Below are positions 18,018 to 27,700 of a DNA stretch of 33,496 nt, in pieces. The DNA lies in the NCBI GenBank assembly GCA_040182905.1, contig JARQWU010000096.1, positions 1 through 33,496 of the forward strand, in the 5' to 3' direction. The stretch's first letter is position 1, and the number at the start of each line of letters is the position of its first letter. Source of the DNA: Barthelona sp. PAP020 (lineage: Eukaryota; Metamonada: BaSk clade). A program made the position numbers and the translations under genes. The notes below the pieces were generated by a model. That model was not told where the DNA came from. It searched no databases and saw only the letters and a list, made by a program, of their open reading frames with translations.

Positions 18018-18902
18018 TCATATTTGATCATAAACATTCCTTTCAATCAATGTATTCTTCTTTTTATGTTGTAAAAAGGCAGGTAAACCAAACTTTTTCA
18101 AATATAAAAGAAAACCTCCGGCAGCAGCTAAAATTACAACCAAAATTCCCAACAATATCCATGGAGATATTTTTGAAGCTGGATAAGGAGTAAATACATA
18201 ACGATTGTAAAATGAAATTGCCATATTATGAATATCAGTACAATCAACGGAAGTTCTTCTTGCAACAACAACAATAAAGCCATTTTCATCAGGAATTTCC
18301 TCAAAAGTTAAAGTTTTTTCAAATTTTCCATCAGTAATTTGTTCAAAATTAGTCATTTCACATGTAGAAGGTAATTTTTTTAAACCACAAGAAGAATATG
18401 GTATTACAGTATCAGAAGAACAAAAAATTGCCGCATATTCAACATCAGATGCTTCATCAACATTGAAAAAAACATGTCCTTTTTCAGAATCATACTGTAA
18501 ATTCTTTTGACTAATTTCCGGATTATGTAAATTAAAAGGTACAATCGCAAATCTTAAATTCATAGGAGCTTTGGAAGATAATTCTAAAGTAAATGTCGGT
18601 GAACTTGCAGAATCACTAAAAACTGTTGATAATTTTCGATATGAAGGTAATAAACCTGAATAAACATAACTTTGATCAGATGAAGAAAAACCAACTGAAA
18701 TTTCTGGACCATTACCGCAGCTTTCAACTAACAAAGTACCTTGTGCAGAAGAATAATCATTTAAGCTTGGAAATTTGTATTTCTCTGACTCAGAAAAAGC
18801 ATCAAGTGAAATAATCTTATTATATTCTCCTTCTTTAGAAGCAAATACAATTAAAAATATTGTTAAACTAATAAATATATGATTTAATTTCATCATAAAC
18901 AT
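18018..18902 (-). CDS. Type I membrane protein of unknown function with C-terminal YDQI sorting-type signal
   Basis: The protein has 294 residues from the ATG at 18902; ATGs at 18896 and 18893 are equally plausible and give a cleaner signal peptide, MKLNHIFISLTIFLIVFA. A lumenal or extracellular region of about 225 residues, beta-rich in appearance and with several Cys, has no family I recognise. One transmembrane helix follows (about 249-270, starting SPWILLGILVVIL), then a short basic tail ending NVYDQI. The last four residues fit the YxxPhi endocytic/lysosomal sorting signal at the extreme C-terminus, which suggests traffic between the plasma membrane and endosomes (inference). It is convergent with the giant receptor gene. 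The lumenal part may be an adhesion or cargo-binding domain, but nothing in the sequence proves it. Confidence 0.8.
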   Translation of the reverse strand: MFMMKLNHIFISLTIFLIVFASKEGEYNKIISLDAFSESEKYKFPSLNDYSSAQGTLLVESCGNGPEISVGFSSSDQSYVYSGLLPSYRKLSTVFSDSASSPTFTLELSSKAPMNLRFAIVPFNLHNPEISQKNLQYDSEKGHVFFNVDEASDVEYAAIFCSSDTVIPYSSCGLKKLPSTCEMTNFEQITDGKFEKTLTFEEIPDENGFIVVVARRTSVDCTDIHNMAISFYNRYVFTPYPASKISPWILLGILVVILAAAGGFLLYLKKFGLPAFLQHKKKNTLIERNVYDQI

Positions 18903-19149
18903 TATAAAGAAAAAAACCAAAGCATTCAGAATTTTCTTGACAAAAAAAAAATTTATGCTTGTACAGATTTACAAAAATTACAGATAAAATGGTACAAAAA
19001 TATTCTGAAAGTTCTCTTTTTTGCCAATTTTCATTTATTTATTTAATATACTATTGTTTCAAATGAAAAGATGTTTAGAAAAAGTTGTAAACATGGCAAA
19101 AGTAATTTAAAAACCCTACTAATGACAAAATTAATAAATTGCCAAAAAA

Positions 19150-19740
19150 TTACAAAATAAAAGAATTTTCAGATATTGTTTCCATGTCAAACGATTCAAA
19201 TGCACTATTTCCAAATATTTCAGAGGAATCTGAATCAGGTTCCCACATATCTGAAATGTAAGACATTGAAAGAATAGAATTTTCATCAGACGAAACAGAA
19301 CTTGTGGCTTTAGAACTTGTCGGTACAATAATATCAAAATTATTCAAACTACAAAAGGCGTTTTTAATTTCTAAATCATCATTTGATATTGATGAAAAAG
19401 AATTGTGGTTATATTGAAAAGTAGAATGGAAATTTTTAGAACTCGTATTTTGAATATGACAAAAAGTTGGCTTGGATGGTCTAGAAATTAATAAAGGAAT
19501 ATCATTTGAGAAATCATCAGGAGATCTTGATAAATGATGAAATTTAGTTTTAATATTTCGTTCAAAAGATATTGACTTTTTTGAATTGGACATATCATCA
19601 TGTTTAAAACTTTCGCTTCTGTTTTTGAAGTCAATATTGCTTGGAAAAGGTTGAGAAATACTTCCAGATAATTCCGAATCGATATGTTGAATTTCGAAAC
19701 AAGAATTATATTTTTGAACTAAATTTGAACATTTTCTCAT
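19150..19740 (-). CDS. Hypothetical Ser/Asn-rich protein, 196 residues
   Basis: An ATG-initiated frame of 196 residues on the same strand as its neighbours. Serine is very abundant, often in SSS or SDSS runs with nearby Asp/Glu, as in phosphorylated disordered proteins. There is no signal peptide, membrane segment or recognised domain. The C-terminal 60 residues are acidic. The balanced composition and length exceed what I would expect by chance in the spacers here, so a real gene is likely, but I cannot assign a function. The upstream spacer is 339 bp and holds the poly(T)/poly(A) block. Confidence 0.6.
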   Translation of the reverse strand: MRKCSNLVQKYNSCFEIQHIDSELSGSISQPFPSNIDFKNRSESFKHDDMSNSKKSISFERNIKTKFHHLSRSPDDFSNDIPLLISRPSKPTFCHIQNTSSKNFHSTFQYNHNSFSSISNDDLEIKNAFCSLNNFDIIVPTSSKATSSVSSDENSILSMSYISDMWEPDSDSSEIFGNSAFESFDMETISENSFIL

Positions 19741-20007
19741 GCTTTTCTAAGAAATATAAACTATTTTTGTTACAAAATAAAATTTTTTCAAATTTCCAAA
19801 CAAATTTTTTTTTAATTATCAAAAGATCTTGGTCAAATTTTACTCATATCCTATGCTTTCTGTGTATTGTAACCAAAAAATCACTATAAACCTTGCTTTA
19901 TTATTTGGAAAGCGTTTCAATTTCTTTCAAAAGGGAAAAAACAAAAATTCCATAAAATTACTTTCAAACAGTTAATCTTACAATAAAAAACAGCAAGGTT
20001 TTATTCA
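19741..20007. other. AT-rich spacer between hypothetical gene and homopolymer block
   Basis: It holds the promoter of the hypothetical gene and the downstream flank of the LRR gene. On the minus strand, AATAAA-type motifs lie just beyond the homopolymer block (aataaaacc near 20000) and could serve as a polyadenylation signal for the LRR transcript. Nothing else is visible. Confidence 0.4.
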
Positions 20008-20038
<31 letters not shown>

Positions 20039-20079
20039 GGGTTTTTTTATTTTTTTTTTTTTAGAAAAAAAAAAAAAAA
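20008..20079. repeat. Alternating poly(T)/poly(A) homopolymer block next to the LRR stop codon
   Basis: On the plus strand the block reads T15, A16, GGG, T7, A, T13, AG, A15. It abuts the TAG stop of the LRR gene at 20080-20082, so it lies in that gene's 3' region. Neighbouring T and A runs are complementary and could fold as hairpins in DNA or RNA. Homopolymer lengths are error-prone in sequencing, so exact counts are uncertain. Confidence 0.85.
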
Positions 20080-21957
20080 CTAATCCCAAAAGCGCAATCT
20101 CATTCCTAAGGTTTCCATAGCAACTTCAACAGTTTCTTCAGTCATCCAATCATCGGTAACACGCACATATTTGATTTTTTCATTGGCTTGCAAGAAAGTA
20201 ATTAAAGGTGAGATTGATTCCTCAGTTAAATCGTTGTCATTCAATTCTAAAACTTCAAGATGACTTTCTTCTTCAGATAAAGCTTCAATAATAGGTTCAA
20301 TGGCACTAATGTTATTCTTATACAATTCAAGAACCTTAAGATTTGCTTTTTCAAGATGAAGATTGGCAACACCTTGATCAAAAATAGAATTTCTAGCCAA
20401 ACAAAGTTTTTCAATATTATCGTTTGCAACAACATCAGCTAAATGTTCACACATGATATCGTTAATATCACAATCACGCAAATCGATTTCCTTTAAGGTC
20501 TTATTGGCACTCAACCCTTCGCAAAGTTTAGCAAAATCATCTTCACTAATTTGAGAATTTCTGAAAGAAATTTTTTCCAAAGAAGTAGTATTTTCCAAAT
20601 ATGAATGAATAGAAACACCAAGATCATCATTGAATTGACAAGAAACAATCAATTCTTTGAGAGTTGCATTTTCGATTTCTTTTAACTTTTCTAAAATTTC
20701 AACAAAAACATTGGCTTCCACATTGGTCTTTGAAAGATCAAGATATTCAAGAGGGTATTCATCTAATTTGGGAATCATAGGCATGAGGGCCAAACCATTA
20801 ATTTCGTTGCCAGATAGATCCAATCTCTTCAAATGCATGTTCTTTAAAACACGTCCTAATCTCTTAGAGCATTCAGCAGGAATATCACAACGTTCAATTA
20901 CCAATTCTTCAAGTCCTTCAGCAGTTCTGAGATGTCTAAAAAGTTGATCCCATTCATCAACAGTCATTTTAAATTCAGTTAAAATGAGAGATTTGATAGA
21001 ACCACTCTTACAAATGTGACCAAGAGCCTTGATAACATGCAAATAATCACCTCCCTCTCTCATATTTAAAACAAGTTTTTCAAGATTAGGATTCTTAGCA
21101 AATGCTTGGTACAAACCATAACCAAAACGATTGGTAGCAAATGCATTGACAATCTTCACCTCCTTCAAGTTAGTGTTATCTTGCAAATTAGCTAAAAGAT
21201 GGCCAATGGATTTCTTAGTACATTCACCAATACCAATGGTGAGAGAAGTAAGAGTAGAAATAGCATCAACTAAATTGGTAAAAGCAGAAACTTCAGCAAA
21301 AGATAAACTACCAACACGAACGGAAAGTTTGGTAAGTGGTTCTGCTCTAAACTCAGCGGCCCAGGCAAGAACTTGACCATTTGGAATGTTTAATGAAAGA
21401 TGATTTACATGATCATTAATTGAAAGACATTCAAGTAATTCTTTGGTAAAACGCTTATCAACATCAGTCAATGAATCAGAATCGCATTTAATATTGATAC
21501 GGTCGACAGATGTATTGGTTTCTAATCCCTTAACACAACGGAAAGAAAAGTTTTCACGATCTTCAGTAATGGGGAAAACAAAAGTGAGAATATCTAATTC
21601 AGGATTGTTTTCAGCAAGCATTTTAAGCATTTGTTCTTGAGCTTTGGTAGCATCACCTTCAGCATAGGTTTTTTCCAAAACAGAATCAGGAATTTCAGGA
21701 GCTTCAACATTGGAGTTTTCTTCTTCTTCTTCTTCATCATTTTCATCTTCTAAATCAGAATCTTCCAAATCAGAATCAGAATCAACTTCCTGTTGAACAG
21801 GAGTAGTTTCTTCTTGAACAGGAGTAGTTTCTTGAGGTGTTGTATCCGTAACTTCTTGTTTTTGTTCAGTTTTAGTTTCCTCAACTTCCTGTTTTTGTTC
21901 AGTTTTAGTTTCTTCAACTTCTTCAATAACCTCTTCTTTTGAACCAGAGCAGCCCAT
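20080..21957 (-). CDS. Leucine-rich repeat protein with predicted N-myristoylation site
   Basis: The protein has 625 residues. It begins MGCSGSKEE, a good N-myristoylation signal at Gly2 with Cys3 available for palmitoylation, which predicts membrane anchoring (inference). Residues 10-95 are acidic and low-complexity, with two copies of EVEETKTEQKQ, a duplicated ETTPVQ element and SDLED repeats. The remainder (about 100-625) is built of ribonuclease-inhibitor-type LRRs of about 28 residues, for example LKRLDLSGNEINGLALMPMI and LEVLELNDNDLTEESISPLI. No catalytic or nucleotide-binding domain is seen. Such proteins act as scaffolds or GTPase regulators; RanGAP-like activity is not supported by a visible arginine finger motif. 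The start codon is 88 bp from the divergent calnexin ATG. Confidence 0.9.
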   Translation of the reverse strand: MGCSGSKEEVIEEVEETKTEQKQEVEETKTEQKQEVTDTTPQETTPVQEETTPVQQEVDSDSDLEDSDLEDENDEEEEEENSNVEAPEIPDSVLEKTYAEGDATKAQEQMLKMLAENNPELDILTFVFPITEDRENFSFRCVKGLETNTSVDRINIKCDSDSLTDVDKRFTKELLECLSINDHVNHLSLNIPNGQVLAWAAEFRAEPLTKLSVRVGSLSFAEVSAFTNLVDAISTLTSLTIGIGECTKKSIGHLLANLQDNTNLKEVKIVNAFATNRFGYGLYQAFAKNPNLEKLVLNMREGGDYLHVIKALGHICKSGSIKSLILTEFKMTVDEWDQLFRHLRTAEGLEELVIERCDIPAECSKRLGRVLKNMHLKRLDLSGNEINGLALMPMIPKLDEYPLEYLDLSKTNVEANVFVEILEKLKEIENATLKELIVSCQFNDDLGVSIHSYLENTTSLEKISFRNSQISEDDFAKLCEGLSANKTLKEIDLRDCDINDIMCEHLADVVANDNIEKLCLARNSIFDQGVANLHLEKANLKVLELYKNNISAIEPIIEALSEEESHLEVLELNDNDLTEESISPLITFLQANEKIKYVRVTDDWMTEETVEVAMETLGMRLRFWD

Positions 21958-22045
21958 TTAATATATGAATTGTATACAAAAAAAAAATATTAAAAAATTG
22001 AAATCTAAAAATGGTTTGAATCTCAATTTTTCTTTAATTTGACAG
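21958..22045. promoter_or_regulatory. Compact divergent promoter between LRR and calnexin genes
   Basis: Only 88 bp separate the two start codons. A tatacaa/tatatta block lies next to the LRR start. Next to the calnexin start is a tctca followed by a T-rich tract ending tttgacag, immediately before the ATG. The tttgacag string also occurs upstream of the WD40 gene. Confidence 0.45.
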
Positions 22046-23914
22046 ATGAAACAAATATTAATATTTGGTCTAATATTGTGTGTATGTCTTGCAAATGAAA
22101 GTATTTCAGAAGAAATACATACTGATTTTGAAGATTTTGAACCTATTGGAGAATATTCATTTTTTGACCCTTTATCTAGTTTAGATAACTGGGTTCAAAC
22201 TAAAGAAAAAGAGTGGCAAGGTGAATTTATTGTTGCCAAGCCTTCAGGTTTTAGTGGATTGCCTTTACAAAAAGGTATCGTTTTTTCTGAAGAAGGTAAG
22301 AGATATGGATATTCAACTAAATTTGATGAACCTTTAAACTTTAATGGTAAACCGTTGGTTGTTCAATATGAAGTAAAGTTTCAAGAAGGTTTGATGTGTG
22401 GTGGCGCCTATTTAAAATTGTTGCAATCATTGGAAGATCCTTATAAATTTAAGGATACGACACCTTATGTGATAATGTTTGGTCCTGATCGTTGTGGTGC
22501 AACTAATAAAGTTCATTTTATTTACAAGTATGAAAACCCCCTTTCTGGTGAATATCAAGAACATCATTTGAAGAACCCTCCTCCTGTTCCCACGGATGAA
22601 ATATCTCATCTTTACACTTTAATTTTAAGACCTGACTATACTTATTCAGTTTTAATTGACAATCAAGTTTTTAAGAAAGGAAGTATTCTTGAAGATTTTG
22701 AACCACCTCTTAATCCTCCTAAGACTATTGACGATCCAAATGATATAAAGCCTGAAGATTGGGTTGATGAAGAATACATTGCTGATCCAGATGATGTAAA
22801 GCCTGAGGATTGGGATGAAACTGCACCAAAAATGATTGTTGACCCTGATGATATCATGCCTGAAGATTGGTTAGTTGATGAAGAACAATTTATTCCAGAT
22901 CCTGAGGATGTTGCTCCTGAAGATTGGGATGAAGAAGAAGATGGAGAATATTTGAGCAACATGATTCCCAACCCTAAATGTGAATCTAATGGTTGTGGAC
23001 CTTATGAACCTAAAATGATTCCAAATCCCGCTTATAAAGGTCCTTTTATTCCTAAACAAATCAAGAATCCTGCTTTTAAAGGAATATGGGCACCCCAAAA
23101 GATTGAAAATCCACATTATTTTGAAACTAAAGAGCCTGAATTTGATTCTATTGTTGGAATTGGTTTTGATTTGTTTTCTATGAATAAAGGTGTGTTATTC
23201 AACAATTTACTTGTATGTAATGATGAAGATGTTGCAAAAGACTTTGCAGAAACATCATTTGTCAAAAAGCACTCCATTGAAAAGGATGAAATTGAAAGAT
23301 TAGCAAAGGAGCAACGTAAAGCCGCCGCTGCTGCCAGTCATGGTAAAGGGATTAAAGGAAAATTCAATTACTATTCTGAGGTATTCGTTGCAATGATGAA
23401 AGAGTATCCTACCTTAAGTATTACAGTTTTCTTCGCAACTTTAGTTATGATTATTGCTTGTTATTGTCGTCGTAACAAGAAGTTTGATGATGTCGATTTA
23501 GAATCTGATGAAGAAGCTTCTGAAATGACTAACGATGAAGCAACTGAAGATGAAGAAGAAGAACACAATGAAGAAAATGAAGAAAATGAAGAAATTCTAT
23601 CACCTGTGGTTGGAACTTCTGAACTTGTTGATCAAGAAGAAGAAATGGAAGAGATTGAAGAAGATGAAGAAGAAGAAGAAGAACCGAAAAAAACTATTGA
23701 AGAAGTTGCTTCTGTTAAAACACCTGAAAAGGTTGAAGATGTTCATGAAGATGTTAAGGCTGTTGTTGAGCCAAAGCCTGTTATTGAAATGGAAACACCA
23801 ATTGAAAAGGAAACTATTGAAGAGGAAGTTTCTCCTGAAGAAACAGTCGATACCAACACTCCCATTGTGAAAACAAAAAGAAACAGAAAAAGAGCTCCAA
23901 AGAGAACTAATTGA
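22046..23914 (+). CDS. Calnexin, ER membrane lectin chaperone
   Basis: The protein has 622 residues. It has a signal peptide (MKQILIFGLILCVCLA), then a calreticulin-family lectin domain (about 30-225 and 355-405) with KGIVFSEEGKRYGYSTKF, Cys in LMCGGAYLKL and PDRCGATNK (the conserved disulfide pair), and a proline-rich P-domain arm (about 225-355). The arm has four type-1 repeats of the IxDPxDxKPEDW kind, then four type-2 repeats of the IPNPxYKGxW kind, and a CESNGC Cys pair. A transmembrane helix (about 455-473) and a long acidic cytosolic tail of about 145 residues end in a basic stretch, KTKRNRKRAPKRTN. The membrane anchor separates it from calreticulin. By family it binds monoglucosylated N-glycans and folds glycoproteins; the sequon-rich giant protein nearby is a plausible client type (inference). 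Confidence 0.97.
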   Translation: MKQILIFGLILCVCLANESISEEIHTDFEDFEPIGEYSFFDPLSSLDNWVQTKEKEWQGEFIVAKPSGFSGLPLQKGIVFSEEGKRYGYSTKFDEPLNFNGKPLVVQYEVKFQEGLMCGGAYLKLLQSLEDPYKFKDTTPYVIMFGPDRCGATNKVHFIYKYENPLSGEYQEHHLKNPPPVPTDEISHLYTLILRPDYTYSVLIDNQVFKKGSILEDFEPPLNPPKTIDDPNDIKPEDWVDEEYIADPDDVKPEDWDETAPKMIVDPDDIMPEDWLVDEEQFIPDPEDVAPEDWDEEEDGEYLSNMIPNPKCESNGCGPYEPKMIPNPAYKGPFIPKQIKNPAFKGIWAPQKIENPHYFETKEPEFDSIVGIGFDLFSMNKGVLFNNLLVCNDEDVAKDFAETSFVKKHSIEKDEIERLAKEQRKAAAAASHGKGIKGKFNYYSEVFVAMMKEYPTLSITVFFATLVMIIACYCRRNKKFDDVDLESDEEASEMTNDEATEDEEEEHNEENEENEEILSPVVGTSELVDQEEEMEEIEEDEEEEEEPKKTIEEVASVKTPEKVEDVHEDVKAVVEPKPVIEMETPIEKETIEEEVSPEETVDTNTPIVKTKRNRKRAPKRTN

Positions 23915-24174
23915 TTCACTTTCTTTTTTTCTTTTTTTGACATTTTTTTTGTTCGATAAATAATACCCTTGTGTGATTTATTTTTGTAAGAATTATTAGG
24001 TTTTGGGAAAATTTTGGAAGTATTTTAACTTTGAAAGTTGGAATGAATTGGAGTCTATACTTGATCAAAAATAAACATAAACATTTATTTGACGTTGAGG
24101 AATATTTCATGAACTTTTTAAATCTATATTACATGTTAGTATTTGCAAATATTGAAAAAGTGAATCATTTGGGG
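23915..24174. terminator. Convergent 3' regions of calnexin and REEP genes
   Basis: A 260-bp spacer between two stop codons. T-rich just after the calnexin stop, it contains aataaa-like strings on the plus strand (near 23957 and 24069). There is no gene that I can support. Confidence 0.35.
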
Positions 24175-24639
24175 TTAGTTTTCTTTCTTATTCATGGTTT
24201 CTTTTTCAGAATTTAGATGAACTATGATCCATTTTATAACAGGGCCCAAAATCTTCTTGTTAAAAATTTCTCGAATTTTTTGTGATTGAATTTTTGCGAA
24301 TGATTGTACAAAATCAATCAAAGAATCAATAAATAGTTCTTGTTTTACAATATATGGTTTTAAATATTCAAATAATTTAGAAGGATAATTATTTGAAGAA
24401 TTTAACATCAAAAGAATAAAAATTAGCTTTAAACTTTCATAAAAAAGAGTATTTTGATAGAAAAAGTCAAAAATATACGTTATCAATGAAAAAATACTAA
24501 AAATAAAGTAATAATAACACCAAAAAACAATATCACCAATTTTTGGATTTGGATTTTTTAATATCTTGAACAATTGATATCCTGGATATGTTAATCCTAT
24601 AGATTGAACAATAAATGAATTCATTGAATTGATTGACAT
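24175..24639 (-). CDS. REEP/Yop1/HVA22 (TB2/DP1) family ER-shaping membrane protein
   Basis: The protein has 154 residues. Near the N-terminus is the family signature GLTYPGYQLFKILKN (about 15-29), followed by a hydrophobic region of two hairpin-like segments (FWCYYYFIFSIFSLITYIFD and FYESLKLIFILLML). The motif YPSKLFEYLKPYIVKQELFID then matches the family's P-x-Y-x-x-x-x-x-P-x-x-x-x-x-E-x-x-I-D region. A helical C-terminus follows. By family these proteins insert hairpins in the ER membrane and stabilise tubule curvature. Length is near that of Yop1 and HVA22 (about 180). It is divergent, with the usual TW/HW positions replaced by CYYYF. Confidence 0.85.
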   Translation of the reverse strand: MSINSMNSFIVQSIGLTYPGYQLFKILKNPNPKIGDIVFWCYYYFIFSIFSLITYIFDFFYQNTLFYESLKLIFILLMLNSSNNYPSKLFEYLKPYIVKQELFIDSLIDFVQSFAKIQSQKIREIFNKKILGPVIKWIIVHLNSEKETMNKKEN

Positions 24640-24798
24640 GTATATTAATATAACTTTAAACAGACATTTTTTTTTTACATTTATACAGCATATATGTTAA
24701 AAACATAAAAATCATAAAAAAAGAAAAATAAATATATATGTTGTTTATACACTTGTTTTAATTTTTAAAAATAATCAAAAAATCAAGAAAGAAGAAAC

Positions 24799-27700
24799 TT
24801 ATATGAAAGGTGTTCTGGGTTTTTTGGTTGATGATTCAAAACCTCCAATAGTGAATTCCATTTCTCTTAAATTAGCCATTAATTCTTGTTTTGTTGAATT
24901 AATTTCTTCAGAAGTAATTTGTCTTGATGTTTCATCAAGTTTTTTCCCTTGTTTTAAAGTTTTACGTATAACATCGTTTAACAATTGATCATCAGTGGTT
25001 TGATTTAAATCATAAAAATCTAAATCTTCGTTAGACAATGAATTAATGTTCAAAGCTTGTTTTGATCTAAATTGTAAAGGTGTTGATGAGAAAGATTGAG
25101 GTTGAGAATGCATTTGAGCATGTATTTGAGTACTTTCAAGATCTAACATTGTTTTAGCAAGATCTGATTCCAGAATATCCAATCTTTCAGATAAAGAAGC
25201 AAATTGAGTTTCCAAAATTATTTGTTGATCTTCATTCTTTTGTGAAAAATCGACAACATCATTGCTAGCAATTTCAGCTAATCTGCTTGATGATTTAACT
25301 TCTTTTTGTATACTATTTATTTGATTTGTTAACTCATTTAATTGATCTTCAACAATCATTTTGGTTTTTTCAGTTAATTCAAAGGCCTTTTTATGTAATT
25401 GATGATTCTCTTCATTTTCTTGTAATATTGGCTCTATTTCAATCTTTAACATTTCAACTTCATTAACTATTTTATTCAAATTTTCCAAAGGTATGTTTGA
25501 TAAAGAATCAAACATATTTTTTAAACGTTTTTCAACATTGGTTAAGAAAGATTTACTTTCAAAGACATCTTTTTCTAATTTACTGAATCTATTTATAGTA
25601 AGATTATTGATTTTTGCATCAGCAACACTCACATATTTTTCAGCGAATTTCTCTGTAGCTTTTGAAAATTGAATAATTTTTTGTTCAGTAATTAAATCAA
25701 TTTCTTTATTTAAATCATTTAAAATTGCTGATAATTGTTTTATTACGTTCATATTTAAAATTTTTTCAATCTCATTCTTTTGATTGGCATTCATCTCCTT
25801 GAATCCATTGAATATATTGTTCATTTCAACTTTTAGAGAATTTAAATCCTCAATACGTGGTATATCAGCAGAAATTTGAATATTTGATAACTCTTTCATT
25901 TGTTCCTTGATTTCTTTGATCTCATCATCTAATCTTACAACATTCATATTAGTGGAATAATTGTTATTTAAATCATCACTTATCAATTCCAAATCATTTG
26001 TAACTTGATCAAAATTTTCTTGGAAATTTTTAAATTCTTTGTTCATTTCTTTTGTGTTATTCTTAATTTCATCAATCTCATTAGTCAAAAATGAATTATT
26101 TGCTTTTAATTCTTGAACTTCAATCATTAACTTTTGATACTTTTCATTCAATACTTTTTCATTATTTTCAAAATTAGCTCCAAAACTTTCAAAACTTTCA
26201 AAACTTTCATTAACTTTCAAATCAATACTTTCAATTTTTTCATTCAATTTCACAAATTGTTCTCTAGTGCCTTCATTAGTTTGCACAATCTCATTCAATG
26301 CTTCTGTTATTATTTCAGATTGTTCAAACACAGATATAATATCATTAGTATTCTTTTCAACTTGATTAATTAATGTATTAAACGTTTGATTATTCTCTTC
26401 AATTATCTTAATCAAATCGTTGTTGCATTCATCAACACTATTCATAATCTTTTCATCAATTTCATTGTCATGAACATTCATTTTTGCTTCAATACTATCA
26501 ATTCTATCAGTGATATCCTTCAAATCTTCAGTAAAAGTCAATAACAATTCATTATTTTGTTGATTAAGACTATCAGATTCAGTTTTAGACTCAGTTTTAG
26601 ATTCAAGGTTAGATTCAGATTCATCTTCATTTGCATCTTCACTTTGCTTTTCATTAATCTCATTAACTTTATCCAAAACTGTTCCAACAATATCTTGTAA
26701 TTCACGAGACTCAGTAGTGACTTCAACTATCTTTTCATCATAATGTTCAAATAACTTAGTATGTGTTCTTGTAGTCGTTTGTAAATGATTTTGTTCATCA
26801 ACTAAACCTTGAATATCATTAATCAATGCTTCTTTGAAAGAAATAAATGATTCGTTCTTTTCTATGTTAAGTTTGGTTTCAAGTTCATCTTTTATGAAAT
26901 CTTTCATTTGAGTTTCAACTTCATTTTTTACTAATTCAATAATGCTATCAAGATCAACATCCTTTTTTACACCATCTTTATTGTCAGCTTCCAATTTCTT
27001 GATGCGTTCACTGAAACTTTCTTGATTCTTAACATTTTCTTCCATAAATAAAGAGATTTGTAAATTGGTTTTGTCTTGATTCTCTTTGATCTCTTTAATC
27101 AAAGCAATTTCACTTGATAATTCTGATTGTTTATGTTTAATTGATTCTTGTTCAGTTAGGATTGATTTGATATCAACGTCTATTTGTTCTTTTGCTTTTC
27201 CAACAGCAATAGTTGACACATTTGCACATTCATTAACAATCGCTGAAGTATCAAACTTAGCTATCAATTCCAATTGCGGTTCAAAATGATCAATAAAAGT
27301 ATTTAAATCCTTTTCTAGTCCATCCAATTTTCTTTGCAACTCAAAAACCAAATTTGAATTTGAATTTGAATTTGAAGAATTTAAATTTAAATTTGAAGTC
27401 GAATTAACATCCACATTTTGATCTGATGGTGAGGATGGTGCAATTTCAACTTGTTGTCCTAATGGTGAAGGTTGTCTAGGCTGATGAAACATTTCAACAA
27501 CACCTTTAGAATCTTCCCTTTCCAAAATTTCACCCAATTCAATAAAAGCGTTTTCTAACTCGTTTGATTCATTATCAGAATTATGTTTTGAACTTGGTTC
27601 AACACTCTTTTGAACAATAGGAACACTAGGAAGACTTGGTTCAGGTAATTTAGAATGTGTAATAGTAAAAAACTCACTTAATGCCAGTCGAAAATATATC

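Noticed and set aside
17900-18193. 97-codon plus-strand frame
   Set aside because: It overlaps the C-terminal and TM coding part of the type I membrane protein on the other strand and has chance composition.
23535-23870. 111-codon Lys/Leu-rich frame inside calnexin
   Set aside because: Shadow of the GAA/GAG-rich acidic tail read in another frame.
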